DNA of 64,000 nucleotides from Thamnidium elegans (Eukaryota > Mucoromycota > Mucoromycetes > Mucorales > Mucoraceae): the NCBI GenBank assembly GCA_025201345.1, contig JAIXMG010000039.1, positions 1-64,000 on the forward strand. Direction: 5' to 3'. Shown in pieces: positions 1 through 9,891 of the stretch. The notes beneath the pieces are model-generated. The model did no database searches, had not been told where the DNA came from, and saw nothing but the letters and a program-made list of their open reading frames with translations. Within the stretch, counting starts at the first letter, position 1; the number at the start of each line of letters is the position of its first letter. The position numbers and the translations under genes are program-made.

Positions 1-500
1 AATAAATTTTGCTAAAAGGTAATTATTTCATTTGATTCAAACTTAATAATAGCTTATTCTGACCTTTTTTTTTTTCTTATAGGTATTGTCTTATTCCACG
101 AGTGTCCATTCCCTTTTTTTTTTCTTTTTTTTATTATTGTCCGTATCAAAATATAATAACAAACTATAGCATATACATATGCCCTTCCATTTCTTAATAT
201 ATACATTCACGTATAAATAAATAATAAAAATGCTCGCTTTTTTTTTTTATATATATACCTGAATATATAAATATTTATTACAAAATGTGCTATTATTATT
301 ATATTATTGAATAAATATTTTATACCATGACCTGATTAATTCCATACCGTCGTAATGCTGTTTTTTTTAAAAATGTGCGCCAACGCTTAATCTAGCGCTA
401 GCGCTAGGCCAAGCATCAGTCGTAACTGAAGCGCTAGCGCTAAACCAAGCACCAGTGCTTAGCAACAGCGCTAAATTTAGCGCTATTTCTCGCCTTGGTG
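1..500 (+). mobile_element. CACTA-like DNA element, subfamily B, right part (cut by window start)
   Basis: Nearly the whole stretch recurs as a direct repeat at about 12,699-13,207. Both copies end in CGCCTTGGTG, so read inward the terminus begins CACCAAGGCG. The last 120 bp are packed with AGCGCTAGCGCT/TAGCGC motifs, like the subterminal repeats of CACTA (CMC/En-Spm) elements. The terminus differs by one base from the CACTAAGGCG ends of the elements at 9,485 and 55,199. The left end lies outside the window and no transposase is visible. Immediately after position 500 the sequence becomes retroelement RNase H coding sequence, so this element interrupted that gene. The CACTA assignment is inferred from termini and motif layout only. 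Confidence 0.6.
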
Positions 501-857
501 ATTCTTCATTGCAATGGCTTATGTCGACTCCGGAAGATAAACAGCCTCGACTTTGGAGATGGTGTTTATTCCTGCAATCATTTGATTTTACAGTATGCTA
601 TACACCAGGTAAAACCAACTTTGTGGCTGACTCTCTCTCCCGTAATCCTGTTAATGCAATTGAGTTAACAAATTTGGTGAAGCAAGTGTTGGAATTGAAG
701 TAAATTAGACGATAAATTATCGAGATAAAACTTAGAGAAATTTATTAATTAAAAATAAAACTAAAGAATTCTGCTAAACTAAATAATAATCCCTTTTTAT
801 ACTTCTTGACAACCGTAATCGGTACCTGATCTTATTGTTATGATAGGTTCGGGTCAA
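501..857 (+). pseudogene. Old Ty3/gypsy element: RNase H fragment and tail
   Basis: The frame from 500 to 703 encodes the C-terminal part of a Ty3/gypsy RNase H domain. It has the typical RLWRWCLFLQ segment, then YTPGKTNFVADSLSR, the usual end of this domain, and a stop at 701-703. The 5' side is cut by the DNA element ending at 500. The 3' side is cut by the chromovirus inserted at 858. The matching integrase region probably resumes near 8,070, on the far side of that insertion. No start codon and no upstream reverse transcriptase are present, so this is a relic. Confidence 0.75.
853..857. repeat. Left target-site duplication (GTCAA) of the chromovirus
   Basis: GTCAA directly precedes the 5' LTR and recurs directly after the 3' LTR at 7,414-7,418. 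Five bases is the usual duplication length for Ty3/gypsy integrases. Confidence 0.9.
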
Positions 858-1404
858 TGTTGTATCTACGTAATATATGTAACAATATCGAATTAGACAT
901 AGATTATACAAGTACTCATATTCTCATATAGTCACTTACATAATCTATATACAATTAGACTATTTCTACTTATATGACTCAGATACCTCTTAGCGTTCTA
1001 TCGATTGAATATAAATTTATTAAAGACTGTTAATACTAATTGAATAACTAAGATAACTGGTTTACATAAATAATTGTCACATCATTTATAATCCACAAGC
1101 CTCTATCTGTTATTATTTAGCCGTGAAGCCAATTAGAAAGATAATAGGCATCGCTGCTATTATAATTAACCTTCTGAAGAAACTATTTCTATATTCAAAT
1201 TGCTCATATTTGAATGGCTTGCTAATACTGTCTAAGTTTCACATCTTCTGATAAGCGTCTATTTAAATCCAAAATGTATATAAGACACACACATTTTCTT
1301 ATAATAAAAACCATTACCTTTTTAAAGTCTGATAATTTTCTGTTATTATATTTTATTTTTTGTATTTTGATATTTACTTTTATTTTATAACCGTCAATAT
1401 CACA
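858..1404 (+). repeat. 5' LTR of the chromovirus
   Basis: This 547-bp repeat begins TGTTGTATCT and ends CAATATCACA. It is identical to 6,867-7,413 except at 1,248. A TATA-like TGTATATAAG near 1,275 is a plausible promoter for the genomic transcript. A short inverted pair (ATTCAAATTGC... ATTTGAATGGC) lies near 1,193-1,218. Confidence 0.95.
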
Positions 1405-1500
1405 TTTTTTTTTATCAATTCTTAATAACTACCGTTTTTATTTTTGAAAATCTCCCCTTAATTTTTTAATTCCTTTTTAAAATTTTTTTACTTACCTAAC
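1405..1500 (+). other. Chromovirus leader without a recognisable tRNA primer site
   Basis: The bases after the 5' LTR are a T-rich run followed by ATCAATTCTTAAT. The TGG that would pair with a tRNA CCA end is not found next to the LTR. Some chromoviruses of the Tf1 type prime from their own transcript; that is possible here but I could not show the pairing. The gag start codon follows CTAAC at 1,501. Confidence 0.4.
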
Positions 1501-4500
1501 ATGTCCGCTCAACAATTCATTGGTCCTCTTGCTCAAAAAATTGCCAATAATATGGAAGATGTTGAATACTCTGACTCGGGTTCTAACTCTGGTTCTGTTT
1601 CTCAAGCTAGCGAGGTTCCTATCCAACCTGTTGTTGAACACCTTCCCCAAGGTGCTGGCTCTGATCCCGTTTTGGCCCTCAAGACTAGTTTGACCTTAGC
1701 TCAAGCTGATGTTGCTTCTTTGTCTTCTTTGGTGGTCACTTTCGTTGGTAGTCAAGACCAACTCAGCAAGTACCGTTATCAGTTAAGTAAGAGGATTGAA
1801 GACTTGGAGTTGCTTGGCAGAGCACTTAAGTTGGTTCAATCTGCAGCCGGTGATAGCCTTGTTGGAAGCAAGCTGTCTAAGGTTGTACCCAGGGAATTAC
1901 CTTTGTTTCAATGGCTTGGAAACGTTACGGTACCTGGTGCTCACGTTTTTGTCGACATCAACACTTGCTTGATGAAGTTTACTGATGTTATGTTAAGCCA
2001 TGGACTTGACTTGGATGTCAATTATCTTCGTGTCTTGCCTCCTCTTTTGGCTGGAACCATGCGCTTGTGGTTTGAAGATTTTATTGTGGAGTTCCGCAAG
2101 CTTTACCAGCGTGATCCTCAATGGTTGGAATTCTCTACTGCTTTTAGAGCCCGTTACGGTATGAATGTTCAAGAAGAACGCAACAATTGTGCCATGGAAC
2201 TCAACGCTGTTGAAATGAAGGCCGGCGAGAGTCTTGACAGTTTTATTGATCGATTCAATAGTCTTCGTCGTCGTGCTGTTGACCAGGTGCTGCCCAATTC
2301 TCTTTTGGTGGAAAAGTTCCTTTCCGCTATTCCTCGTAAGGTAGCCGATTATGTTACCATGGTTCTTGTAGGTATGCCGGTTTACAAACAATCTGATGTA
2401 GACACAGTTACCGATTTGGCCTGCAGCGTCAACAAGAATAAACTGTTTGGTAAGTTTAGGTCTTCCTCTTCTCCTGTGTTGTCCTCTTCGGGATTGGTTG
2501 CTCCTCGTGCCCCCAAGCGCCCTGCTGTCGAAATAGATGCATCTGATGTGTATCATCAATCATCTAATTTGTCTCGACACGCGGCCAATAACACCCGTAG
2601 TTCTTCTACTTCTGCTTTTTCGTCCTCTAGTCGTGGTGATCATAATGACATGTATTGCAATTTCCATCGCACTAAGACTCATAATACAAGTGATTGTCGT
2701 GCTTCTGCTGCTGGCAATGATGCCTCAGTAATTAACAAGCGTAAGTGCTACAAGTGCAATGCTTTGGGTTGGAATCCTGAACATAAATGTAGTACTGCCA
2801 CACGTACATCAGTGGCTGCTGATAAATCGACTGGATTTACTTTTGGTGCTATGACAAAGATGCAAGGTAGCATATCTTCTTCTTCGTCTGTGGTTGCTCA
2901 TCCTGTCCCCGTTGCTGATGCTCCTATTTCTTCCGCTGTTTCTACAACACGTGCAGAATTACAGGCTGCATATAATGCTGGTGTTGCCGACGCTACCAAT
3001 GAAATTGGTGAGTTGAACATCTCGGATGAGGATGACACCATGACTGACCTTCAAGCACAAAATTGTAAGTATCATAATGTATTTAGTGTATTACCACCAA
3101 ACAAATCTAACATGATTCTTATTCCTATTATTATTCAGAATATCAAAACTTACGCGATCGTTGATACCGGTGCAACTTTCAGTATGGTGTCTCCTTCTTT
3201 TGCTTCTTATTTGGGTGATACTATCAAAGTTGTTCCATCCAATGGTACTATACAGCTTGGCCATTCTGATGCAGTTGTAAAACGATCAAGTTCTACAGTT
3301 TTAGACATATTTTATAATAAAAAAGCTTTTAAACATAATTTCGAGATTTTTTCTTTCTTTACAAGTGAAAATAATAAAACTATACCTATACTAGTTGGTC
3401 TTGATATTATAAGTAAACTTAACATCGGTATTACTGGTTTAGCCCTTAGCCATAATGAACTTGAAGCTGATAATCCTTTTTCTGATCCACCTATTGATCC
3501 TTCTATTTCTGAACCCAATAACAGTCCTTATGGTACTACGGCTGAAAGAGAAGAAATGGAAAAATTATTAGAGCCTGTACTTCTTGCGAATAGAAATATT
3601 GATGTTAAAAATACATACTGTACGCTACCTGGAGCTATTGTGTACCTCGAAACAAAACCTGGTTGTGTTGCATATCGTAAAAGCTATGGTCTCTCTTATG
3701 CTTATAAAGATAAAGTGGCTGAACAACTGCAGATATGGCAAGATGACAATGTTATAGAACCTGTTTCAACGTATAATGGTTACAATTCTCCTTTGTTGGT
3801 AGTTGGAAAAAAAGATAGTACTGGCAAGATATCTAAAGAGAAAATAAGATTAGTTACAGATTTGAGAAATCTAAACGCTATTCTTACAGTTACAGATATG
3901 CAGCGGTTACCTTTAATTTCTGAGATACACCAAAAATTAGGCACAGCTAAAATTCATACAATTATTGATATCAAAGCATGTTTCAATAGTTTCATGATAG
4001 CTAAAGAACATAGACATAAGTTAGCCTTCACAGATGTCTTTACGAACAAGCAGTGGCAATATAAAAAGGCCCCCTTTGGAATTGCATTCATAGGAAACCT
4101 TGTTCAAAGAGTCTTACAGGACCTGTTTAGTGATTTAAACTATATCCAAGTCTATATTGATGATTTAACCATCAGCACAAGTGATTCCTTACGACATCAT
4201 ACTGAATGTGTAATTGAAGTCATACGTCGTTTGACTGAACACAATTTGGTAATTGCTACAGAGAAATTGATATTGGCGCAAAAAAGTATCTTTATTTTGG
4301 GATGGACTTTTCAGGACGGTGCTATGGTTCCAGACCATCGTAAAGTCAATACTGCACATGAATTTAATATTCCTCACAATACTAAGCAGCTGCAAAAGTA
4401 TCTTGGTTACCTCAACTACTTTAGGTCGTCGATTCCTCTTTACGCACACATTAGTTCACCTTTAGATCGATTAAGGAATGTTGCTAATTTACAGGAAGTT

Positions 4501-6666
4501 TGGAAACAAGAGCATACTGACGCTTTTAATAAGTTAAAAATTGCATTAGCATCTGCACCTCTTATTCACCCTATTGATTATAATTACCCTATTCATGTTG
4601 CTACAGATGCGAGCCATAATGCTATAAGTGGTATTTTGTACATGCAAAAAGGCAATGAAAAGAAATATGTTGCAATGGCTAGTCGTGGTTTAACTAATGT
4701 TGAAAGATGCTATTCTACTACAAGACGTGAATTATTAGCTATAATTTATTGTTTTCAAAGGTTCGATAAATGGCTTGTTCAGAAGCATTTCTCTTTGCAT
4801 ACAGACCATCGCAGTTTAATTTATATGCAAAGCCAGGAGATACCAAATCACCTTTTATTGACATACTATGAAACTCTTTTCGGCCTTTCATACACAGTGA
4901 TTCACATTCCAGGTATCTTGAATGTAATTGCAGATGCTGGAAGTCGTTTATTTTTGGAAGGTTATAAATTGCAAGGAGGGGAAATTGTTGACGAAAACAA
5001 AAGTGGTTTTATTTCTCGCCGCGGAAAACGAACTTCTGAGACTGCTTTAGATGAGTCACAATCACATGCACCTACTAAACTTTTACGGTATAGAAAAAAA
5101 ACAAAAAAGTTGGTTCCCCAGCTTAATATTAATAACTTCCATAAACAAGTTCGTCATATTCCTGATATTAATAACACTGACACGTCTATGAATAAGACAG
5201 CTACCAGTAAATATAGTACTCAATTAGTTATTCGAGCAATGCAATACCGAGATTACATTACACCTCCTCCATTAGAAAGAGATGACATTATTAATCGCGC
5301 TCACCTCTTGGGACACTGGGGACAGAATAGTGTTTTACAAACTATTCATAATGACTACAATTTACATTGGACTAATATTCATAAAGACATTCAACGTATT
5401 ATTTCTAATTGTGAGCAATGTTGTCACTATTCTATAGGAAAAATCGGGTACCATCCTTTTCGTTCTACTTCACCTACACAAGTGTTTGATCACTGGTCAA
5501 TGGATTTGGCTACGTTCAATATTACTTCAACTAGTGGAAATAATTACATGCTTATTTTAGTTGATCATTTCAGTCGTTTTACTATACTTCGCGCGATCAC
5601 TGATAAATCAAGTCTTACTATAGCTAAGGAATTACTTAATGTTTTTTGTTTATTTTCATTTCCTAAAGTATTGACATCTGATAATGGATCCGAATTTGTA
5701 AATGAAATTGTGTCACAGTTAATTTTAATGAGTGGTATTGATAGAAGATTATCTTTACCATACACTCCTACTGGTAATAGCGTTACAGAAAGATTTGTAG
5801 GTATTGCAAAGTCTGTTATTATTAAGTCGCTTAGAGGTAAACATGCTGATTGGGATTTGTACCTTAATCCTACACAATTGGCCATGAACATTAAATACTC
5901 TGCACTTCATAAGTCGCGACCTTATAGTATTGTATTTAATAGACAACCTAATGATTTTAAAGATTATTCTAAGGTTGTACCTACTTTATCTTTAATGAAA
6001 GCTGACACAAAAAAGATACAGGATAGACTTGCTTTTGCTCAAGAAGTAGTCATACCTCAAATTGCTAAGCTAATTAAAACTACTCAGGATAACGATCATG
6101 CTCGTTTCGAAAAAACACATCGCGTTTTGAAAGACATGTATCCTATTGGCAGTAAAGTTATGATTGTTAATGTGCACCGTCAATCTAAATTAGAAGAAAG
6201 ATATTCTGGTCCTTTTACCATTAAAGGATATACAAAGAATAAATCTTATATCTTAGTGGATCGATTAAATAATCTTTTAAGCCGTGATGTTCCTACGCAA
6301 CAGATTAAATTGATTCAATCTAGTGCTGCTTCTCAAAATACGGTTACAGACCAACATTATGAGGTACAAGCTGTTATCGCACATAGAGGTGGGCCCATTG
6401 ATTATGAATATCTTGTCCATTGGTTAGGATACAATGATGAGGCTGATCATACATGGCAAGCAGTATCTGATTTTGATTCTACGTTACACATAGAGCTTTA
6501 TTGGCAACGTAGAAACGGCATGAATACAAAGGCAGCTCCTTTAGCCAACACTGTCAACAATACTATTCGTAAAAAGGCAAATCGTGATAAACATTCCAAC
6601 AAGAATGTTAAAATTATTACAAGATCTCAAAGACTTCTGGATGCAGAGCAGCAAAAGAATCTTTAA
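1501..6666 (+). CDS. Gag-Pol polyprotein of the chromovirus
   Basis: The single frame is 1,721 codons with no frameshift or stop. The Gag part (about residues 1-480) ends with a CNFHxxxxHNTSDC motif and a CYKCNALGWNPEHKC knuckle. The aspartic protease motif DTGA starts at residue 555. Reverse transcriptase carries YIDD at 885-888. RNase H follows with TDAS near 1,032. Integrase has an H2C2 finger near 1,265-1,305 and the triad D1335, D1394 and E1430, a D-x35-E spacing. A chromodomain (YEYLVHWLGYNDEADHTW) spans roughly 1,620-1,670. Gag and Pol are fused in one frame, so capsid and enzyme ratios cannot be set by frameshifting in this copy. All key catalytic residues are present, so activity is plausible. 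Confidence 0.95.
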   Translation: MSAQQFIGPLAQKIANNMEDVEYSDSGSNSGSVSQASEVPIQPVVEHLPQGAGSDPVLALKTSLTLAQADVASLSSLVVTFVGSQDQLSKYRYQLSKRIEDLELLGRALKLVQSAAGDSLVGSKLSKVVPRELPLFQWLGNVTVPGAHVFVDINTCLMKFTDVMLSHGLDLDVNYLRVLPPLLAGTMRLWFEDFIVEFRKLYQRDPQWLEFSTAFRARYGMNVQEERNNCAMELNAVEMKAGESLDSFIDRFNSLRRRAVDQVLPNSLLVEKFLSAIPRKVADYVTMVLVGMPVYKQSDVDTVTDLACSVNKNKLFGKFRSSSSPVLSSSGLVAPRAPKRPAVEIDASDVYHQSSNLSRHAANNTRSSSTSAFSSSSRGDHNDMYCNFHRTKTHNTSDCRASAAGNDASVINKRKCYKCNALGWNPEHKCSTATRTSVAADKSTGFTFGAMTKMQGSISSSSSVVAHPVPVADAPISSAVSTTRAELQAAYNAGVADATNEIGELNISDEDDTMTDLQAQNCKYHNVFSVLPPNKSNMILIPIIIQNIKTYAIVDTGATFSMVSPSFASYLGDTIKVVPSNGTIQLGHSDAVVKRSSSTVLDIFYNKKAFKHNFEIFSFFTSENNKTIPILVGLDIISKLNIGITGLALSHNELEADNPFSDPPIDPSISEPNNSPYGTTAEREEMEKLLEPVLLANRNIDVKNTYCTLPGAIVYLETKPGCVAYRKSYGLSYAYKDKVAEQLQIWQDDNVIEPVSTYNGYNSPLLVVGKKDSTGKISKEKIRLVTDLRNLNAILTVTDMQRLPLISEIHQKLGTAKIHTIIDIKACFNSFMIAKEHRHKLAFTDVFTNKQWQYKKAPFGIAFIGNLVQRVLQDLFSDLNYIQVYIDDLTISTSDSLRHHTECVIEVIRRLTEHNLVIATEKLILAQKSIFILGWTFQDGAMVPDHRKVNTAHEFNIPHNTKQLQKYLGYLNYFRSSIPLYAHISSPLDRLRNVANLQEVWKQEHTDAFNKLKIALASAPLIHPIDYNYPIHVATDASHNAISGILYMQKGNEKKYVAMASRGLTNVERCYSTTRRELLAIIYCFQRFDKWLVQKHFSLHTDHRSLIYMQSQEIPNHLLLTYYETLFGLSYTVIHIPGILNVIADAGSRLFLEGYKLQGGEIVDENKSGFISRRGKRTSETALDESQSHAPTKLLRYRKKTKKLVPQLNINNFHKQVRHIPDINNTDTSMNKTATSKYSTQLVIRAMQYRDYITPPPLERDDIINRAHLLGHWGQNSVLQTIHNDYNLHWTNIHKDIQRIISNCEQCCHYSIGKIGYHPFRSTSPTQVFDHWSMDLATFNITSTSGNNYMLILVDHFSRFTILRAITDKSSLTIAKELLNVFCLFSFPKVLTSDNGSEFVNEIVSQLILMSGIDRRLSLPYTPTGNSVTERFVGIAKSVIIKSLRGKHADWDLYLNPTQLAMNIKYSALHKSRPYSIVFNRQPNDFKDYSKVVPTLSLMKADTKKIQDRLAFAQEVVIPQIAKLIKTTQDNDHARFEKTHRVLKDMYPIGSKVMIVNVHRQSKLEERYSGPFTIKGYTKNKSYILVDRLNNLLSRDVPTQQIKLIQSSAASQNTVTDQHYEVQAVIAHRGGPIDYEYLVHWLGYNDEADHTWQAVSDFDSTLHIELYWQRRNGMNTKAAPLANTVNNTIRKKANRDKHSNKNVKIITRSQRLLDAEQQKNL

Positions 6667-6866
6667 ATATATGCATGAACCTTTTCCCTGAATATTTTTT
6701 TGCCTTATAAGGTTTTTTAAGGGTTTTTAACGGCCTCACTATATGCAATTATTATGATCACTTATTTTTAGTTTAATTGATACCTCTATTTTTTTTTTTT
6801 TTTTCCCTTACCCTTTTCTTTTCTATTTTCTTTTTAAATTTATATATCAATGCTGGTGGGGAGCAA
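6667..6866 (+). other. Chromovirus 3' untranslated region with polypurine tract
   Basis: After the stop codon come T-rich sequence and then GGTGGGGAGCAA immediately before the 3' LTR at 6,867. The G-rich run is the likely polypurine tract that primes plus-strand DNA synthesis. Confidence 0.6.
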
Positions 6867-7413
6867 TGTTGTATCTACGTAATATATGTAACAATATCGA
6901 ATTAGACATAGATTATACAAGTACTCATATTCTCATATAGTCACTTACATAATCTATATACAATTAGACTATTTCTACTTATATGACTCAGATACCTCTT
7001 AGCGTTCTATCGATTGAATATAAATTTATTAAAGACTGTTAATACTAATTGAATAACTAAGATAACTGGTTTACATAAATAATTGTCACATCATTTATAA
7101 TCCACAAGCCTCTATCTGTTATTATTTAGCCGTGAAGCCAATTAGAAAGATAATAGGCATCGCTGCTATTATAATTAACCTTCTGAAGAAACTATTTCTA
7201 TATTCAAATTGCTCATATTTGAATGGCTTGCTAATACTGTCTAAGTTTCACATCTTATGATAAGCGTCTATTTAAATCCAAAATGTATATAAGACACACA
7301 CATTTTCTTATAATAAAAACCATTACCTTTTTAAAGTCTGATAATTTTCTGTTATTATATTTTATTTTTTGTATTTTGATATTTACTTTTATTTTATAAC
7401 CGTCAATATCACA
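6867..7413 (+). repeat. 3' LTR of the chromovirus
   Basis: This 547-bp copy matches 858-1,404 with one substitution (A at 7,257). It is followed at once by the right target duplication GTCAA at 7,414-7,418. Confidence 0.95.
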
Positions 7414-7418
7414 GTCAA

Positions 7419-8069
7419 TATCTAGACTCAACCTTCTCACTTTCAAATATATATATTCTACTCTTTCTAATTGACTATAAATATTCTTTGATCCAATCCC
7501 CTTGATCGGATAACATGTCCTTCCGGTAATCTCCACCTTGTTTTTAATAATGACAGGGTGGTCGAATCGTCCTTATTGGATATGTTATGAGTAGGTTGAT
7601 GAAACGTTCCTTATATTTTATTTATATATTTCTGACTAGAACTTTTTCCCGTATAATTATATTTTATATAATTAAAGGATTGTCATTACAAGATATAGAG
7701 TATTATTACTGTATATTTGTTTTATTATTATAAAGGAGATATTTTCTATATGTCCTAGAGTATATTATTTATACTATATTCATATCATTGATGTGAGTTA
7801 ATGTATTGCTTATAACAATGGGTGTTCCTTTCTTTTATCCAGAGTAGCTAGTTCTGGATCAAGACCAATGTTATTACAATATCTCTTATCTCGCATTAAT
7901 GTTATTGGATTAAAATTTTTATATTTTAAGTCAGAAGTAGGAACCGTTTTCACTAGAAATGTCCGTATTGATTTCGGTGTTTAATAATAATGTATCGGGA
8001 TGCATTATTATTGAAATATTAGAAGTTTTTATTCACAATATGATTATTTATATGTTTTATATAAATATC
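7419..8069 (+). other. AT-rich tract between the chromovirus and the old integrase relic
   Basis: No convincing coding sequence or repeat boundary is visible here. It probably contains decayed parts of the old gypsy element between RNase H and integrase, but other insertions cannot be excluded. Confidence 0.3.
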
Positions 8070-9273
8070 AACCTCAAATACGACAGACTCCTTCAAGTAG
8101 GATTCTGGTTTATAGACATGGACAACAAAATTACACGCATAACGAGAGCATGTACCTTATGTCAAGAAATCAAAGCTAATCGCCTAAAACACTCTCAACT
8201 AGCTGTAACTTCGTCTGACCTTCCTTTCAGCAAAGTGGCTATTGATTACTTTGGTCCTTTTCCAAGATCTGAAAATGGCTTTGTACATGTACTGGTTGTA
8301 ATGGACATGTTCTCAAGATACGTAGATATTTTCCCGGTCACGTCTCTTATACCAATGGAGCTAGTTAGAACTCTGTTCAACAACTTTATCTTAAGGCATG
8401 GAGTTCCAGAGTAAGTATTATTAGACAATGCTACTACCTTCTCAAGTGAATTTAATCTTCAACTGGCGGAACTATGCGAGATGGAGCTTACTTTTGTACC
8501 AGCGCATCATCAATCATCTAATGGCATGGTGGAAAGGTTTATGGCTACATTGCGTACAATGATACTGGTCTATTCTAAGCAAGAAACAATTGTGTCCAGG
8601 TGGGATGAACATCTCAGGTTGCTACGTTTTGTATACAACAATACATATCATGCTTCGATTCAAGCGACACCATTTGAATTAGTGCACGGGCGGAAGGCAA
8701 GAGATCCTCTTACTGGTAATCAAGACTTCAAGCTGCCACCCTTGTATAGGAATTCTGCAACAACACCTCAAAGGCATTTCGCTACTAATTTGGTAAACAA
8801 TTTAAATCTTGCATTTGAAGCTGTTATGGAAGCAACAAGTATTCATTCTGAAGAAGACATTCAAACCTATGAGAAACATTTATGTTACAAATGTTTTTTT
8901 GATTTCAATGTATATAAAAATAATAATAAAAATAAGTTTCACAATTTTTATTTTATTTTAATAACATATCATCAAAAACCATAAATACATAAATAAAAAA
9001 TCAAATAAAAATTAAAATTTTATTTTCTTTTTATATATATATTTATTAACATTTGAAACATAAATGTTTCTCTATAACATAAACGACAAAGTTATGGTAT
9101 TCAACAATAGCAATACTTCTAGCAAGAAACCAAGAAAACTGGCAATGGATTGGTCTGATCCTTGGTCTGTTACAAACATACTTTCAAAGACTCGTTATAA
9201 TTTGAAGAACTGTTCGTCGGGTAAAGAATTAACCAATATGCACTCTTATCATCTGAAACCGTTTTTCGAGTAA
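8070..9273 (+). pseudogene. Old Ty3/gypsy integrase relic
   Basis: The frame encodes the end of the integrase zinc finger (CTLCQEIKANR), then FSKVAIDYFGPFP with the first catalytic Asp. The LLDNATTF region carries the second Asp, and SSNGMVERFMATLR carries the Glu. A TAA at 8,411-8,413 breaks the frame just before LLDN. A 202-bp MITE at 8,871-9,072 splits the region after the core. The C-terminal part resumes in the same frame at 9,076 and ends HLKPFFE-stop at 9,273. It is a different family from the intact chromovirus next to it. Together with 501-703 it is probably one element into which the chromovirus jumped. Confidence 0.85.
8871..9072. mobile_element. 202-bp MITE with about 24-bp terminal inverted repeats
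   Basis: The left end GAGAAACATTTATGTTAC is mirrored at the right end by a sequence finishing CATAAATGTTTCTC, with one mismatch over about 24 bp. TAT flanks both sides (8,868-8,870 and 9,073-9,075). Taking out the element and one TAT leaves the host integrase frame uninterrupted, which confirms the boundaries. The inside is AT-rich and non-coding. A diverged relative lies at about 9,925-10,114. The superfamily is not clear; a 3-bp duplication is shared by several groups. Confidence 0.85.
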
Positions 9274-9393
9274 CCTCGAGTCTCTCTGTCAAGCTTTTCC
9301 CTATGGGTTTTTAATGCGACGTAAAAAGTCTCATAGTATATTTTATCTTCTTTTATATTGTTATCATATTTATTATACTATCTTACAGGGGAA

Positions 9394-9484
9394 TGTTCTA
9401 TTATAAGACTATTACCATAAATATTATCTGAACTTGAAATTCAATAAAACTCATCTTTCTTCTCCTACTTATCACTGTCCCCAT
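9394..9484 (+). repeat. Probable 3' LTR remnant of the old gypsy element
   Basis: A purine-rich ACAGGGGAA at 9,385-9,393 is followed by TGTTCTATTATAAGAC, the arrangement expected at a polypurine tract/LTR junction. The stretch follows the integrase relic at a normal distance. It runs into the DNA element that begins near 9,485. No second copy is in the window, so this is an inference. Confidence 0.4.
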
Positions 9485-9891
9485 AATACAGCTCATTTTC
9501 TCCAAATAGAAAAAAAAAGAATGCTAACAAAATTCTAATTTTTTTTTAAAAAAAAGGATTCATCGGTCAAGGAAGCGATAGCGCTCCATTTATCGCTAGA
9601 TAATATACTTTTTTTTCATGTGGATTATTTTGTTAAAATTAATATTCCGCTCTAGTGAGTTCTTATATAAAGCAAGTATTTTTTTTTAATAAACGCCCGT
9701 ATATTCTACTACTATTTTTTTTTTTTTTACTTATTCTTTTAATTCGCAATACATACCGTTAGCTGTAATAAAATAAAGACCTCTTACTGGTGTTGACACT
9801 AAAGATAATGCTAAAAAACCCTTTTTTTTACGACGAGAAACGTAAAAAAAATGTTGCTGCAAAAAGATTGAATTGAAAGAAAACAATTAAG

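Larger units (their letters stand above)
858..7413 (+). mobile_element. Full-length Ty3/gypsy chromovirus LTR retrotransposon
   Basis: The element is 6,556 bp. It has two 547-bp LTRs (TG...CA) that differ at one position by my base-by-base reading (C at 1,248, A at 7,257). A 5-bp target duplication GTCAA lies at 853-857 and 7,414-7,418. A single 1,721-codon frame encodes Gag, protease, reverse transcriptase, RNase H, integrase and a C-terminal chromodomain. Domain order with RNase H before integrase and a chromodomain places it among chromoviruses. The near-identical LTRs and open frame suggest a recent insertion. It sits inside an older, broken gypsy element. A solo LTR of the same family is at 11,507-12,053. 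Confidence 0.95.

Noticed and set aside
1993..2559. A 188-codon open frame on the minus strand within gag
   Set aside because: It is antisense to a clearly coding gag region, has no recognisable domain, and arises from codon bias of the sense frame.
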